Assembly (NCBI GenBank): GCA_014549065.1
Contig: JACDOX010000031.1
Location: forward strand, 5,028,539-5,092,538
Source: Cardinalis cardinalis
Lineage: Eukaryota > Chordata > Aves > Passeriformes > Cardinalidae
DNA length: 64,000 nucleotides
Reading direction: 5' to 3'
Each line of letters starts with the position of its first letter. Within the stretch, counting starts at the first letter, position 1. The notes under the pieces are model-generated. The model ran no database searches. It was not told the DNA's origin and saw only the letters and a program-made list of their open reading frames with translations. Positions 38,986 to 51,274 of this stretch are shown here, one piece after another. Made by a program: the position numbers and the translations under genes.

Positions 38986-41900
38986 GAGGTCATGCAAATA
39001 TAANTTATCGAACATAATTAAGACAAAGATCAGCCACTGCTTTCAGCAATTGTTAACAGGTAGTTTTAGAAGCAAAAACCATTATTGCTGTTGAAGTAAT
39101 TTAAATCTGTCACTCTTAAATAAAGAAAGTAGGAAAAAGGGAGGGCTAAAAAATGGCTTGGACTTACCCTCTGTAATGTAAGTCCCTAGTTTTTGTAATG
39201 TAGTTACCTTTTCTGCTTTCAAGAACAATATAATTTTCTTTTCTAGTTTTTTTAGTTGAGTCATCAACATTTCAGAGATTGTGAATGTCTTAAAAGAATT
39301 CTTCCTATTCAACATTTTTAACAGGTAAACATTAAATATACTGTCTGGAAAAGGTGCTTAAATACAGTCCCCCTTCTGTGATGTTTTCTTGTCCATCTTT
39401 TTTGCCTACTTCTAAGACTGAAGATCGTATTTGAATCAGGAGAGCATTATTTATGGGAAAAAATGCTTCTTTTATGTTTCATTTCTTTTTATTTATTCTC
39501 TTATTAGAATTTTATAAAAATTACATCAATTCTGGTAGACTACAGCTTACTGCAGTTAAGAGGTAACTACAGTAAAAAAATAAAAAGCCAGTAATTTTCA
39601 AATATGGGCTGTTAGTTGTTATTGACTGAATAATGTCTGTATTCCGTTTGTTAGCATCTGTCGTGCTTTTACCTAATCTCTTATTTATCACTTTTGGAAG
39701 AAAAAAATAAAGAATTCAATTCAGAAGAACTTCAAATAAAGACATCTGTCTTCAAACAAAAGGAGACCAGACAACATTTTGTCAAAGGCCAACCTTTTTG
39801 TTGCTTCTAGTATTGGGGTGTTTTTTATTATTTCTCTTATTTNACATGTGATCGGGGTTTTATTAAGTTTTGTTTCACTTTCTTTTGAATGAAATTTGAC
39901 CTTTTGAATGCAATTTGACATTTTATTATTTCTNATGTAGTATTTTAATCCTATGGCAAAATATACGTAGCTCTTGGAATTATGAACTTAATTTTTTCCT
40001 CAAGGAGTAGAGAAGAAAACTTGCNAGGGGCTCTACAAGACATTAATCTTACCTAACTTTATCTAGAAACTTGATATTTACTTTCAGAAGCAATTTATCT
40101 TGAAATAAAGATATTTTTCTTCCTTTTCTGGAGAATAAGCATACCGTGATGAAGTAAAATGTAGATCTGGGCATCAGTAGAATTGTGTAGTAAGCTTGCA
40201 TCTTAGATTTTGCCCTCCTTATTTCAGTCTCTCTGTAAAATACATAGATTGGTAAAANTGTCATGAAAAGATGTCACTGGAGGCAGAAGCTGGAGTGGGA
40301 GGGTTTAAAACAATTTCTATTTTCCTAAAGTGAATAGCATTTGAATCAATAATACATCTAGTTGATAAGTCAATTGGTCAAATTAGTACCAGTTTCAAAG
40401 ACAGACCTGTTTGTACAAGGAGTTCAACAAAAGGAAATATGTGTGCCAAAAATGTGTGGGCATATTTATGAATTAATTTAAAATTTTAACAGTGTTGTAA
40501 AAGATAACATGGGTTTACTTATAGAAAATAGTACTGAAGATTTTAATAAATGAGATTGCTAAACCATAAGCTTTGGAGAAGAGGTAATGTTGTGAAAGTG
40601 ATTTCAATACCTCAGTTTAATTACTTGCCACAGATGCTACCAATGAATGTTCCAATTCCGTTACATAGTTTATTTGAGAGGAAGAGGGAAAAAGTCAGTT
40701 TCTTTATTTCTGTATCAAATGTACAGCCTCAGGGAATGTGTGTGTACTGGTTGATTGTTTCCCTAGTAAATTCTTTAGGGTAATCTAATGCTAAGTTAAA
40801 GAAAACAAGCTTCAACTATGCTATATTAATTTTTTGGTTTGGATTTTGTACCCTGATGTGGGGGAGGAATAGGGAGGACTTGGTTATAACTGAAGGGTAG
40901 AAAGCCAGTTTAAAATTTCTTCTGAATATGGAATAATATTTAATGTGCTGGGGAAAACGAATTGCAAATCAAATGAATACTGAGCACATTTCCTCTGCCA
41001 GTGACTATGGTCATCAAAAATGCAAGCTTAGTAGATGTCAGAATTTGGATTTTAAAGAGAAAGCACAATTGGATTTTTTCCCAAATTCCAGTCTGAGACT
41101 AATCATTATTACTGCAATGTGACTGATCNCTATGCAATATATTACCACCTGCATGCATGCAGAGATCACAGACTTGCTTTGAGACTAATGAAAGTCTGTG
41201 GTGTCTAAGCAGTAAATCCCGATGTAGATTATTTGTAATAGAAATGATTAGCCACGTGNTTCTAGGAAAAACTGGTCTTAAAGATGCTTAGTCTGCTGCA
41301 TCTTATTGCTGAGAAGAAAATAGTCTTTGTCTGAGGATACAGAAATCTGAGGGATTTAGTATAGTCTTTCTTCATGAGTTAGTTGAGCAGCTGGCTTGAC
41401 TAACACATCATGAATAATTTAGTCCATAAGCAACACAAATATTGAATTTCATAAGCTGAATATTTGTTTTACTACAGAAAAATGCCTGGAAATCTCTGCA
41501 CTAAAAAAACTTTACTGAAATCATTAATTAAACATGAATAAGAAAAAAAAGAATTTAAAAGAGATCCAGAATGTTCAATGAGCTGAAAAAAGATGGTAGA
41601 AAACAAAGTGAGATGTGANAAATTTGAGGTATTATTAATTGCAGATTTTTTCTTTTTTTTTCCTAAGAAAAAATATTGAAATTACTGTTTTAAAAGGTAG
41701 AAAAACCTCAAATAAAAAAATAGAAATAAGCTTTTTAAAAAAATTCAATATAAGGCTCCTAATTACAAGTCAAGTGAGTAAAGCAGATGGTTATGTTGGA
41801 TTTAGCTCAATACATTCAATTCCTAGCAAAACAAAAAGGTTGTTTATTAATATTGCGAAGGTTCCTATGGATCAAATGGAATTTAGTAATGGAGTTGAAA

Positions 41901-44900
41901 CTTCAGGTACATACAGGATCAGTTTGAGACCTTGTGTTCTCTGTGTTTGGAAGTCCCCCAAAAAGTTAACAAATTTTATAGATTTTTAATTGTTTAAAAC
42001 CTAAAGGGGAGCTTGAGGGAATGTTGAAGTGTTTTAATTTTCTTTATATAAAATCTAATTGCAAATGAAGGTCTGTGTAATAAATGACACTATTGATAAT
42101 ACCTCAGAATGCAAAAATTGGCAGAAAATTCTATGACTGCAGTGCATTTTACTTTCAAGATCTAGTAATTTAAAAGAAAGAGTTAAGTGATAGATATCTT
42201 TGCAGTAAATTCACAATTATACAATTCTTGATGTTGTACCGTCTGTTATGAAAAGCAAAGGGGTTTTTTGTGTACAGAACTGTCCCAATTTTCCATGATT
42301 TCTGATGGTTTTAATGATGACAAAATTTTAGTCTGAACTTTTAAAGGTTTTTAAATTTATTTTTGTTCTCTGAGTATAATTCTTAAACATTTTAACAATG
42401 TTAATGTTTAATAAATAGTCCCAAATATTTTCTCACATAAACAGTGCAAATGTGCTGCTCTTCTCACTCCTGTTCCCNTAGGATTTTTTTTCATTAATAT
42501 CTAATTTAGTGTGTATAAAAATAAGATTTGCTCTATGTTTTTCCTCTTGAAAGTATTACTGGTGACTAAAATATCTTTCTGATTTTACTTTTCTTTACTT
42601 TTTTTTACTTTATTTTTCTGAATAGTTAATAATATTACTACTGGATATCATTTAAATTTCTAGTGTAAGCATGTAAATTAATACCTTGTATTGTCACAAC
42701 AGTCATAATGATCTCTTACTAAAACCTGTTCTTTTCAATAACAAATGTTACGCAGAATATGTAGTTAATATCAAAGTAGCAAAAAATCAATCTGATATTG
42801 AAAGAAGGAAACCATACTTTAATTCTATTCCCCAGTACCTGTGATTAATTTTCATAACCTCATCCCAGGCAAGACCATCAAATTGGTAAGAAAACACGCC
42901 GTAAATTTTCAACTGAAATTTTTAACAGTAATTGCTTAGGTCACTATTATGCCTATCCCATAAATTCAAAGGTTTTTAATGAAGAAGTTTAAATACATTA
43001 AACAATTGTCTTTATACCAAAAAAAAGTGCTATCCAATTGAAGTAGCTAAGAGTTTATTCCTTATGTAAAAAAAGAAGTAGCACTTCTTGAGGGACTTTT
43101 TTTCTTTCATGTTTGCAGTGAAACATAAATAGCCTGATTTTTCTTTAAATGGGTATGTTTATATAAACTTTAATCAGAATGGCAATTAATTAAGTTCAAA
43201 TTTGCAGTTGCAATAATATTACAGGCATTTACTTCAACTGTCTTATAGTCAGAAAACACAAAATGTCAGCAAATTTATTCTTTTCACCACATTAATCAAT
43301 AGAAATGCTTGTATTCATATGGTAATATTTTGATGTAGGAATCATGACCTCTAGCAGCTTTAGACAGATAAAAATTCTTCAAATTGGAGCTTTGTCCATA
43401 GAAACACTGCATCTCCTAACATCTTGAGCAGCTTGAACATGGTAAGACTTTGAAAGTATACTGACAACTATTTCTGTAGAAAGTTTCAAAGCAGTATTTT
43501 TATTCTTTCTAGAAACTCATATAAAACCTTTGTTTGCTTTTCNTTTTAATCTGTACAAAGAACAATCATGACCTTACATTTCAGAATTCCATTCTTTCCT
43601 AGCAGCAGCATTACTGTGATCATCAACAATAACCAGCTGTAGCAAGTCTGTACATGGAAGACTCATAAAAGGACAATGATGGCTAATAAAACTTCTCTCT
43701 TGAAAAACATTCAAAATGCAAAATTTAGGTCATTAATTCTTCAGGATTTTGTTTCATATGGTAATGTGATTCTCTGACTCAAGGTTGTCAAGTGACTTGG
43801 GATATATTTTGGATCAAGGAAGAGACTTGTGGACTTTTATAAAATGAAATGTGCCTTGAAAATCCACATTTCATTTATTCACAATGCAGTTAAAGGACTT
43901 TTAACTTTTTGTTCTTCTGTTATAATTATTAATACTATTAAGATAATTCTAATCCTCTGTTCTGTGTGACATTGGCATGTAAGTTTCTAAGGGCACAGAA
44001 CTCTAGGGTTTTTCAGAGGGCAAATGCATCTAGATACTGGGATAATTTTTAGAAAACTGGAAGTTGCTTTCTGCCTGTGAAAAAATTAATATGTTTGGGT
44101 GTGAAATTTAATCCTAATCAGTGGTGTACAGAATAATTATATGTTTTTAAGGGCTATTCAAGATTCTAAATCATAATAAACACTCGTGGGAAGATACGGA
44201 CCACATAATGCNTAATTTTGAATGATGCTGTCCCTCTTTTGGAAATATCTATCTCTTGGATTACAGGTCAAAACTTTTGCATGTGCTGAGTATTTAATTT
44301 TGGCNCGCAGGGAGTACTTCCTCATTTTGTTCACTTTTATAGCCCTGATATCTGTCCTGGAGGAAATACCCATGGTTTTTTTTCATTTTAGTGGTAGGAA
44401 TCCGATGGTGTTTCATCATCTCCCCTTTTGGACAATTTCTGTGTCTGAGGCATGTATCAAGGTGGAATCTGAGGTTAGTTCATCTTGACTGAGTCAATAT
44501 TGTCACACCTTGCACTTTTCACAAGATAGAACGTTTTATCTAAATAACCAGGGGGTGTTCTTTGCCTCTTCAGAAGTATAAGGTCACTACAGAATCTTTG
44601 GTGGGGCAGCTCTTTGCCTCTTCCATTGCCTTATAGTCTCTCCCAAGAATGGAGTAAAGGAAAAAAGTGGTCTTTTTCTTTCCAGGTAGGTGGAAACTNT
44701 TTCCCCAGTAGTGGCTGAATTTCATCCTATACGACACAGGGTAGAAAGGGATCAGTTCCATCTCTCAGATGATCAATTATGTAGAATATGTGCGACTTTG
44801 CTTAAGGTCATTCAAATCAAGTATTCGGATTCCCACAATCATAGCTGCAAATCACTGGGATAACAGAGAGGCTGGGGGAGANCTGTCAGGAAGCAACAAA

Positions 44901-46532
44901 TGCAGAGCCGGTCATCAAGGAAAGAAGGAGGCAGCTGAGGGTAAGAGCAAGGCAGGCAGCAATAGGTGCAGTCCTGCGGTGCACCCACAGTCGGTCACTG
45001 AACCAGTACCCAACTACTCCTTTTTTCTCATTAGACTTTTTCCTTTTGGCAGTACTTGAGTGCAGTCCAGATCTCAAACTGAATGTGCTTCTCTGAGTTG
45101 AAACATGCCTGCTCTCTGCAGCATGGTGCTAGAAGTCATTTGGAAGTACACCTAAGAAAGGACTTTTTGGGGGTTTAATTGGAAAAATGAGAAACATGAT
45201 GACAAAAAGTGACAAAAAATTCTCAGAATATTGCTAGTCTGAGAAGTTTTAGCAATGGTAATGTTAACTATGCTGGCACTGATACTGTAGTATTTTGAGA
45301 AGCTACAGCTCTGTGAATTTCCACATTACAAAGCCCAGCAATATTCAGTTAGTATTAGATACAATTCTCTCTTAATGAATTATGTCATAGACATGGAAGA
45401 GCAAGCTGAACATAATATGGTTTCCAGGGAAACATCCTTATTAACTGAATTTCCTGATCAAGTGCATCCTGATTTAATAAAAATATATTGATTGTTGTGA
45501 CATAATCAGGAAAGATAACTGTGGAGTAGAAAAACTTTGAAGCAGATTACTGAAATTTATAAAGATGAAACAGCTTTATATAACTTCTGATTTCTAAATA
45601 GTAGCTTCAATGTAATTTTTTTTTTTTGTTATTCACAACTTCTAGTCTTTAGGAGATTCAGAAATACAGTGTTTATCACAAGTTAGCCCATGTTCAAAAA
45701 ATTATTAGGAGGAATGATTAATTGTTTTTTTAAGAGACATGAACAAATGTTTCTGGTTACTTTAAAATTTTTATTTGCATTGTTTCTGTTGGTTTTTTTT
45801 TCATTTTATATTCTTTTTTTAAGGTGAATTTCTAACTAGAAAGAAAAAGAGATTCAGCTTTTATTTATGGTTGGTGAATCTCAGAATTTTGGGACAGAAC
45901 AGTGTTCACAGATTATTACTTCTTTGAAACACCAGGCAACTCAGTTGAAAGATTTCCAAGATAAATATTTGTTTTAAGAGCCTAAGCATTTCTGGGTAAA
46001 GGAGTAATGGTCTAAAAAGAAATCACCAATATTATTGTTGGACTTTGATCCTTACTGATATAATAAGCTTGCCATAAAAAAACTTTGTCATCAATTTCAT
46101 TAATTCCATTAAGCATTAGAAAGTCTATGTAACTTAATATTACCTCAAATTTGTGCAGAGAAAACTGGTAATCTGATTTCTTAGCTCTCTTGTGCCTGTA
46201 TTCTATTTAGTTAATGTTGACAGAGTACTCTGTTTGGTTCTGTAGTCCTAAATGTGTGTTAATCATTTTGCAGTCATCCTACCTAAAATCTAGACATGAT
46301 TTGTCTTCAGATCTTTGATTTTCTAGTCTACTGAGCAGTGTGCTGAACACTGTAAAGGAAAAAAATCACAAAAAGAATATATGAAAAATTTTAAGATTAT
46401 GAGATAAAAATTAACCTAATGTTATGAAATATTCCTATCACCCCTGTTTATAAGTATANTTTTAATATTCTTATTTAGTAATATTAATTGAATAATAACG
46501 AGAACAGGCACACACAAATACACAGAAACCTT
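38986..46532. other. KLHL1: 7.5-kb intron stretch with no recognised transposon
   Basis: This is the longest run in the window without CR1 or LTR signatures, and it is AT-rich throughout. A GC-richer patch lies at 44850-45110, with no gene or known repeat recognised there. Open frames of up to 116 codons (41639-41989) have no domain features. Confidence 0.5.
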
Positions 46533-47930
46533 TATCATAGAATCATAGAGTGGTTTGGGTTGTCAGGACCCTTGAAGATCATCTTGTTCCAGCCTCCCTA
46601 CCAAGGTGCACTACTGGAATAGAATCCCAATATTGCCAGGTGGATCGTGCCCGGGCTTGTCTGGCCCTCGCTGCCTGGCCAGGGGTAGCTGCTGTGGTGC
46701 TTTCCACAGTGATACTCTTGGCTCACTGGATATGGCAGCTGGGCACTGGAAACCAAGTCCAGGCTTGTAGGAACTCAGGCTTTACCTCTGAGGAAGTCCT
46801 TAGGCTATGTGAGGAGAAAATAGGAGTGGATTCCAACGGAGGGTTAAATCCAGAGTTTATTCCAGGGTCACAGACATCTGAACCATTGGTAACAGGTCCA
46901 TTAGAATCCCAACTACGTGTCCTGATTGTGTTTTTAAGCTCCGGGCAGGGGGAGGGGAGGGACCAGTGAGCCNCCAACCAGGTGGGAGGGGGGGAAGGCN
47001 CAGGGGACAATGACACCTGGACGGGCCAATGACCCCAGAGCTGAGGGGCTTCTTTTGAAATTCTGCCGACCACACGACACCCCTGCTGGAATGGGCAGCT
47101 CTCAGCAGGAGACNGGGGGAGGGAAAAGGTATAGCCACACCTGGGAGACAGGGAAGTCTATGACTGGAAGTTGCAACACACTGCAACAGTGCACCTTCCA
47201 CTAGAACAGGTAGCTCAAAGCCCCATTCAGCCTGGCCTTGAACACCTCTGTGGGGACCCTANGAGGCATCCCCTGAGTTAGAAGACACAAGCCACTCCCT
47301 CCCAACTCCTGCATTTTTACGCCTCCAAGGGTGTGGCATGCACAATTTCTCTGGACAACCTGTTCCAGTCCCTCACCACCCTCAGAGTAAAAAAAATTCT
47401 CCTTATATCTAATTTAAGCCTACTGTCTAAATTTGAAATAATTCCCCCTAGTCATGTCACTGCATACTTTGTAAATAGTCTTGCCTCATCATTCCTGTAA
47501 ATTCACTTGAGATACTGGAAGGCTGCGATTAGGTACCTCCAAAGTCTTCTCTTTTCCAGGCTGAACAATCCCAATTCTCTCAGCCTTTCCTCAATATGAG
47601 GGCTGTTCCATCCCTCTAATCATCTTGGTGGCTCTCCCCTGGACTCGTTCCCACAGGTCCATGTCCTCCCTGTGCTGGGACCCCAGAGCTGATGCAGCCC
47701 TGCAGGTGGGGTCAGAGCAGAGCAGAGGAGCAGAGTCCCCTCCCTGGCCCTGCTGCCCATGGGGCTTTGGATGCAGCCCAGGACACGTTTGGCTCTCTGG
47801 GCTGTGAGTGNCCATGGCTGGGTCATGTCCAGTCTCTCACCCACCAGCACCCACAAGTTCTTCTCAGCAGAGCTGGTCTTGAGCTGTTCATCTCCCAACC
47901 TGTGTTGATAATGGGGTCTGTAACATCTAT
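46533..47930 (-). mobile_element. CR1 LINE (-), split by a solo LTR
   Basis: The left part (46533-46611) starts ATCATAGAATCATAGAGTGGTTTGGGTTG, the reverse complement of a typical CR1 3' end. After the LTR the match resumes with GTGCACCTTCCACTAGAACAGG and GCCTGGCCTTGAACACC. It runs through CTCAGCCTTTCCTCAATATGAGG and GGTCCATGTCCTCCCTGTGC to the anti-sense of SSAEKNLWVLV near 47860, and ends about 47930. Removing the LTR and one copy of its 6-bp duplication restores continuous CR1 sequence. An extra 75 bp near 47250-47325 does not fit the consensus. Confidence 0.85.
46612..47188 (-). mobile_element. ERVK-like solo LTR, antisense, inserted in CR1
   Basis: The 577-bp insert is bounded by a perfect GTGCAC direct repeat (46606-46611 and 47189-47194). 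On the minus strand it starts TGTTGCAGTGTG and ends TTCCAGTA, so the last dinucleotide is TA instead of the usual CA. Minus-strand AATAAA lies at 46861-46856, with a TATA-like TTAAAAA at 46937-46931 about 70 bp before it, leaving a U5 of about 240 bp. It is markedly more GC-rich than the intron around it. No internal retroviral genes remain. The overlapping frames of 114-139 codons inside it have no recognisable domain. Confidence 0.85.
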
Positions 47931-48471
47931 CTATTGCCTTTCTTTCAGCTGTTGACTCATTTCATGACTAATGCCTAAAATTAGAAGCAGACAACAGCTG
48001 TCTACATGTGCCAGCTGTTAATATTTCAGATGTCACAGAAAACGTGTTATCTGCCAAAGTCTGACAGATTGACAAAGGACATTCAAGCTTCTTCTCCAGC
48101 CATTGAAATTCAGATGAAATAACTGAGAGCTCTTAAAAGGAATCTAGCTTCCTCTCTTTAGGCAGCTGCAAAACAATTTGCATGTGATTGCATATATATG
48201 TCTGTGGGAAGACATCCTTAGACTCCAGGAATGAGATGCTTTTGCTTACTGGCCTTTAGTAGCTTTAAATATTATTTGATCTCTCAGNTAGATATTTATG
48301 ATACCTAGAAAGTTACTGCACTGTACAGATATGCTGTTATATGCAATTAAATCCTGCTCTAATTTGGATGTTTTAAGTTGTCTGATATACCCATATGGGT
48401 CTGGCAGATATGGCAAAAAATCTGCATGAGCGTTACACTCTTCTGGCCTGACATCTGTGAGATCACAGAAT
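47931..48471. other. KLHL1: Intron, nothing recognised
   Basis: No exon or repeat signature between two CR1 fragments. Confidence 0.4.
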
Positions 48472-48562
48472 CAGAGAATCATTCAGGTGGGAGCAGGCCT
48501 CAGGAGTGCTACAGTCCAGCTCCTGCTCAGAGCTAGGTCAGTTGTGAGGTTAACCTAGATTG
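48472..48562 (-). mobile_element. Short CR1 3' end (-)
   Basis: ATCACAGAATCAGAGAATCATTCAGGTGGGAGCAGGCCTCAGGAGTGCTACAGTCCAGCTCCTGCTCAGAG is the reverse complement of a CR1 3' terminus. Only about 90 bp is present, so it is a very short 5'-truncated insertion. It lies 560 bp before exon B. Confidence 0.75.
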
Positions 48563-49123
48563 TATATGTAATTCNATGGGATCTTGAAAACTTACATGGT
48601 AATTTACAACATCTCAAAAGCTGGTAGATACATGTATATAGGCAAGTGAATCAAACACAACATTTACAACTTGCAGCCTCCTTCTTTGGAATCACAATAG
48701 AAAATCCTTTCACCTGTATGAACTGAGCATTGTTGGTTTTCAGGTGGGAAGATTGTTTTTGTTTGGTTTTAAAAATAAGGGATTGTCCTGCAAAGAGATG
48801 CCTTCTGAGTTCTTTCAGTGTTGTGCTGGAAACCATTAAAAGTAAGTCAACATACAAAACAATATTTAGTCTTTTTCAAAGCCTTCAGTAAAAGATTAGT
48901 AACATTGTAGTCTTAAGGGCTGGTGAAAGACTGGCCTTAAAATCCTTTAAAATTAAACTANTTAATTTTCTCTCTGTGTTCCAAAAAAAAAATAACCCTG
49001 TAAACTGTGTGTTCTAGAATGAAGAAACAGACTTGTGACATCCATTTGTATTTGTCTCTCATTGCATAGTATTGCTTTTCTAGGAATTTCTAGGATGTTT
49101 TATTCACTTATTGTCATTCACAG
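48563..49123. other. KLHL1: Intron immediately upstream of exon B
   Basis: AT-rich with no recognised repeat. The acceptor TTGTCATTCACAG precedes 49124. Confidence 0.5.
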
Positions 49124-49310
49124 ATATTGGCTGACCTGGAAAACCATGCACTTTTTAAGGATGACCTAGAATGTCAGAAGCTTATTCTGGAAGCCATGAA
49201 ATATCATCTTTTACCAGAAAGAAGAACTCTCATGCAAAGTCCAAGAACTAAGCCTAGAAAATCTACAGTTGGAACACTTTACGCTGTTGGAGGAATGGAT
49301 AACAACAAAG
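49124..49310 (+). CDS. KLHL1: KLHL1 internal exon: end of BACK, linker and start of Kelch blade 1
   Basis: This 187-bp exon is 62 codons plus one base. It enters in phase 0, matching exon A, and leaves in phase 1. The acceptor is TCATTCACAG before ATATTGGCT, a weaker pyrimidine tract than that of exon A. The donor is AACAACAAAG followed by GTATTA at 49311. The peptide begins ILADLENHALF, continues through DLECQKLILEAMKYHLLPERR and the basic linker SPRTKPRKSTVG, and ends TLYAVGGMDNNK. The LYAVGG motif is the double-glycine strand of the first Kelch repeat. Joined to exon A it reads LPLLPPQ-ILADLEN, the expected order in KLHL1, KLHL4 and KLHL5. HALFKDDLECQKLILEAM favours KLHL1 over KLHL5. The next exon, expected to start by completing the split glycine codon, was not found in the window. 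Confidence 0.9.
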
Positions 49311-50354
49311 GTATTATTGGGTATTTGTTTTTTATGATTTATGATTCATATTTTCTTTGTCAGAAAATGGTGACAAAACTTTCTATTCCAAGATTGGTGG
49401 GGGGATGTCTAAATCAGTCAAGAAATATTGCCAAGTTTTTGCTACTACTGATATTTAAGGAAAAGCATGATACATTTAGAGAAAAGAAACTGAGTTTTGA
49501 GTTCATTCTTTGTTCAAAATTATTATAATTTTCAGAAAGAAATTCAACAAAAAAAACCTAGAATGGTAGTAATATACCTTAGTTATAGATTTCTACAATT
49601 TGTTTTTCCTTTATAAGTCAAATACTTCTCTCAGTTTTTTTAAACTTTGATAAAAGGCAGTTTGATATGCAGTGTATTNGATCCTTAAGTAATTGTCTGG
49701 GATAGTAATGATGATTCATGGGTCTTCCAATGCAGAAATTTTTTAGTCTTCTAGAGAAAAAAGATAACTAGCTTCAGCTAGATTGCTAGTTTGTCAACAT
49801 ATAAAGAAAGGTAAAATTATCCCCATTTTTCTTTGAAGTAGGAAGAAGTGGAAAATTTATTAAAGCATTTTGTTTTTATTTGTTTGGAATAAGAGTTATG
49901 ATGATAGGTTGTGCTTCAGTTCTGGTAAATTTAATCTGCTGATTTCTTGAATGGAGTGAAACAAAATATTTGAACTAAAAGCTAGCTATATTACAAGTTT
50001 ATATACTCAAAAAGGCTTTATAATTTTTTTCTGTGATATTCACTAAGAATTCCACAGCATTTAAATTTTCATGTCCATATTTAGACTGAAGACTATACCT
50101 TCAGGAACACAGTTTGTGTTCTAATAAAAAATAAAAAATAAACTGTACTTTTAAAAAGTATAGTATAAATTTATATCTTTAGTATTTCACAATTCTTTGT
50201 CTAGGCGCTGTTATTGAAGTTGTTTCACTAAATAGCTGTGACAATATTGTTTGCAAAATTTCATGGCATGTTTTTTTCCCATCAAGTTGTACCAGTGATT
50301 AGAATGTATGACATCTGTGCCTTTGTGAAAATAAATGAGTGGCATCAAAAGAAA
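49311..50354. other. KLHL1: Intron downstream of exon B
   Basis: It begins with donor GTATTATTGG. The frame of exon B stays open for about 220 bp into the intron, which is not evidence of coding. No repeat recognised. Confidence 0.6.
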
Positions 50355-50660
50355 TATGACAAGCAAGTTGAGGCAGCTTCATGCTTTTGGAATGAAGCTG
50401 TGTCAGGGGAGGTTTAGATCAGATATAAGGAAAAGATTCTTCACCCAAGGGGTGATTGGGCACTGGAAGAGGCTCCCCAGGGAAGTGGTTACATCACAAA
50501 GTCTGTCTGAGTTCAAAAAGTGTTTGGAAAATGCTCTCAGGCACATGGTGTGACTCTTGGCGATGTCCTGTGCGGAGCCAGGAGTTGGACTGGGTAGTCC
50601 TTGTGCGGCCCTTCCAACTCAGCTTATTCTGTAACTCTGTGACTCTGTGACTGTGATTCT
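50355..50660 (+). mobile_element. CR1 LINE 3' fragment (+)
   Basis: Encodes decayed CR1 ORF2 C-terminus (CAGGGGAGGTTTAGATCAGATATAAGG, TTCTTCACCC, GGGCACTGGAAGAGGCTCCCC) and the 3' end CTTCCAACTCAGCTTATTCTG. It terminates in an expanded short repeat, CTCTGTGACTCTGTGACTGTGATTCTG, the kind of tail CR1 uses. It is of the same type as the copy at 13134. Confidence 0.88.
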
Positions 50661-51202
50661 GCCCTTCAACCCCACTTTCTTGAGGCCCCCCATGGAGTAT
50701 TGAATCTATTTCTGGGATCCCATAATGACACCCTTCTGGAGTGAGTCTAGAGGAATGCCACAAAGTTGATCAGAGCNCTGGAGCGCCTCTCCTGTGAAGG
50801 CAGGCTGAGACACATGGGACTGTTCAGCACAGAGAAAAAAAGGGCTCCAGGGAGACCTTATAATAACCTACCCTCCAATACCTAAAGGAGCCAACAAGAG
50901 AGGTACTGACAGTTTTTACAAGGGCATGTAGTCATAGCACAAGGGGCAATGACTTTAAACTGAGGTTGTAGGTTCAGATCAGACATTAGGAAGTAATTGG
51001 TTACTGAGGGTGGTGGTAAGACACTGGCACATGTTGTCCAGAGAAACTATCCCATGCCTGGAAATGTTCAAGGCCAGGCTAGATAAGGCTTTGAGCAGTG
51101 TGGTCTGGTGAAAGGTAACCATATCGTGGCTCAGGGGTCGGAACTAGATGCTCTTTTATGTTTGAAGATCCTTTCAATCCCAAACTGTTCAATGATTCTA
51201 TG
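50661..51202 (+). mobile_element. Second CR1 LINE fragment (+), head to tail with the first
   Basis: It begins directly after the tail of the previous copy with TTGAGGCCCCCCATGGAGTATTGAATC (RPPMEY-like). It runs through CTCTCCTGTGAAGGCAGGCTGAGA and GGTTCAGATCAGACATTAGG to the 3' end CAATGATTCTATGG. It is a different CR1 type, judging from the 3' region. Confidence 0.85.
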
Positions 51203-51229
51203 GCAATAGGAAATTGTTGATGAAAGAAC

Positions 51230-51230
<1 letters not shown>

Positions 51231-51268
<38 letters not shown>
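51231..51268. repeat. (TA)n microsatellite
   Basis: About 16-18 TA units starting 28 bp after a CR1 3' end. Confidence 0.95.

Positions 51269-51274
<6 letters not shown>

Larger units (their letters stand above)
31390..49123 (+). other. KLHL1: KLHL1 intron between exons A and B
   Basis: This 17,734-bp phase-0 intron starts GTATTT and ends TTCACAG. A short (ATC)n run lies 20 bp after the donor at 31409-31425. The intron contains one ERVK-like solo LTR, a partial ERVL LTR, a CR1 copy, a second CR1 split by another solo LTR, and a short CR1 tail. The unbroken frame across its borders supports the intron call. Confidence 0.85.

Noticed and set aside
41639..41989. A 116-codon frame as a hypothetical gene
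   Set aside because: Lys/Ile/Phe-rich AT-driven composition, no splice or domain evidence.
46550..47204. Several frames of 64-139 codons as possible genes
   Set aside because: They lie within a solo LTR, overlap each other on both strands and show no protein domain. Solo LTRs normally encode nothing.
49311..49528. Exon B extended as a longer coding region
   Set aside because: A good GTATTA donor lies at 49311, the Kelch repeat continues elsewhere, and the extension is AT-driven sequence without Kelch features.
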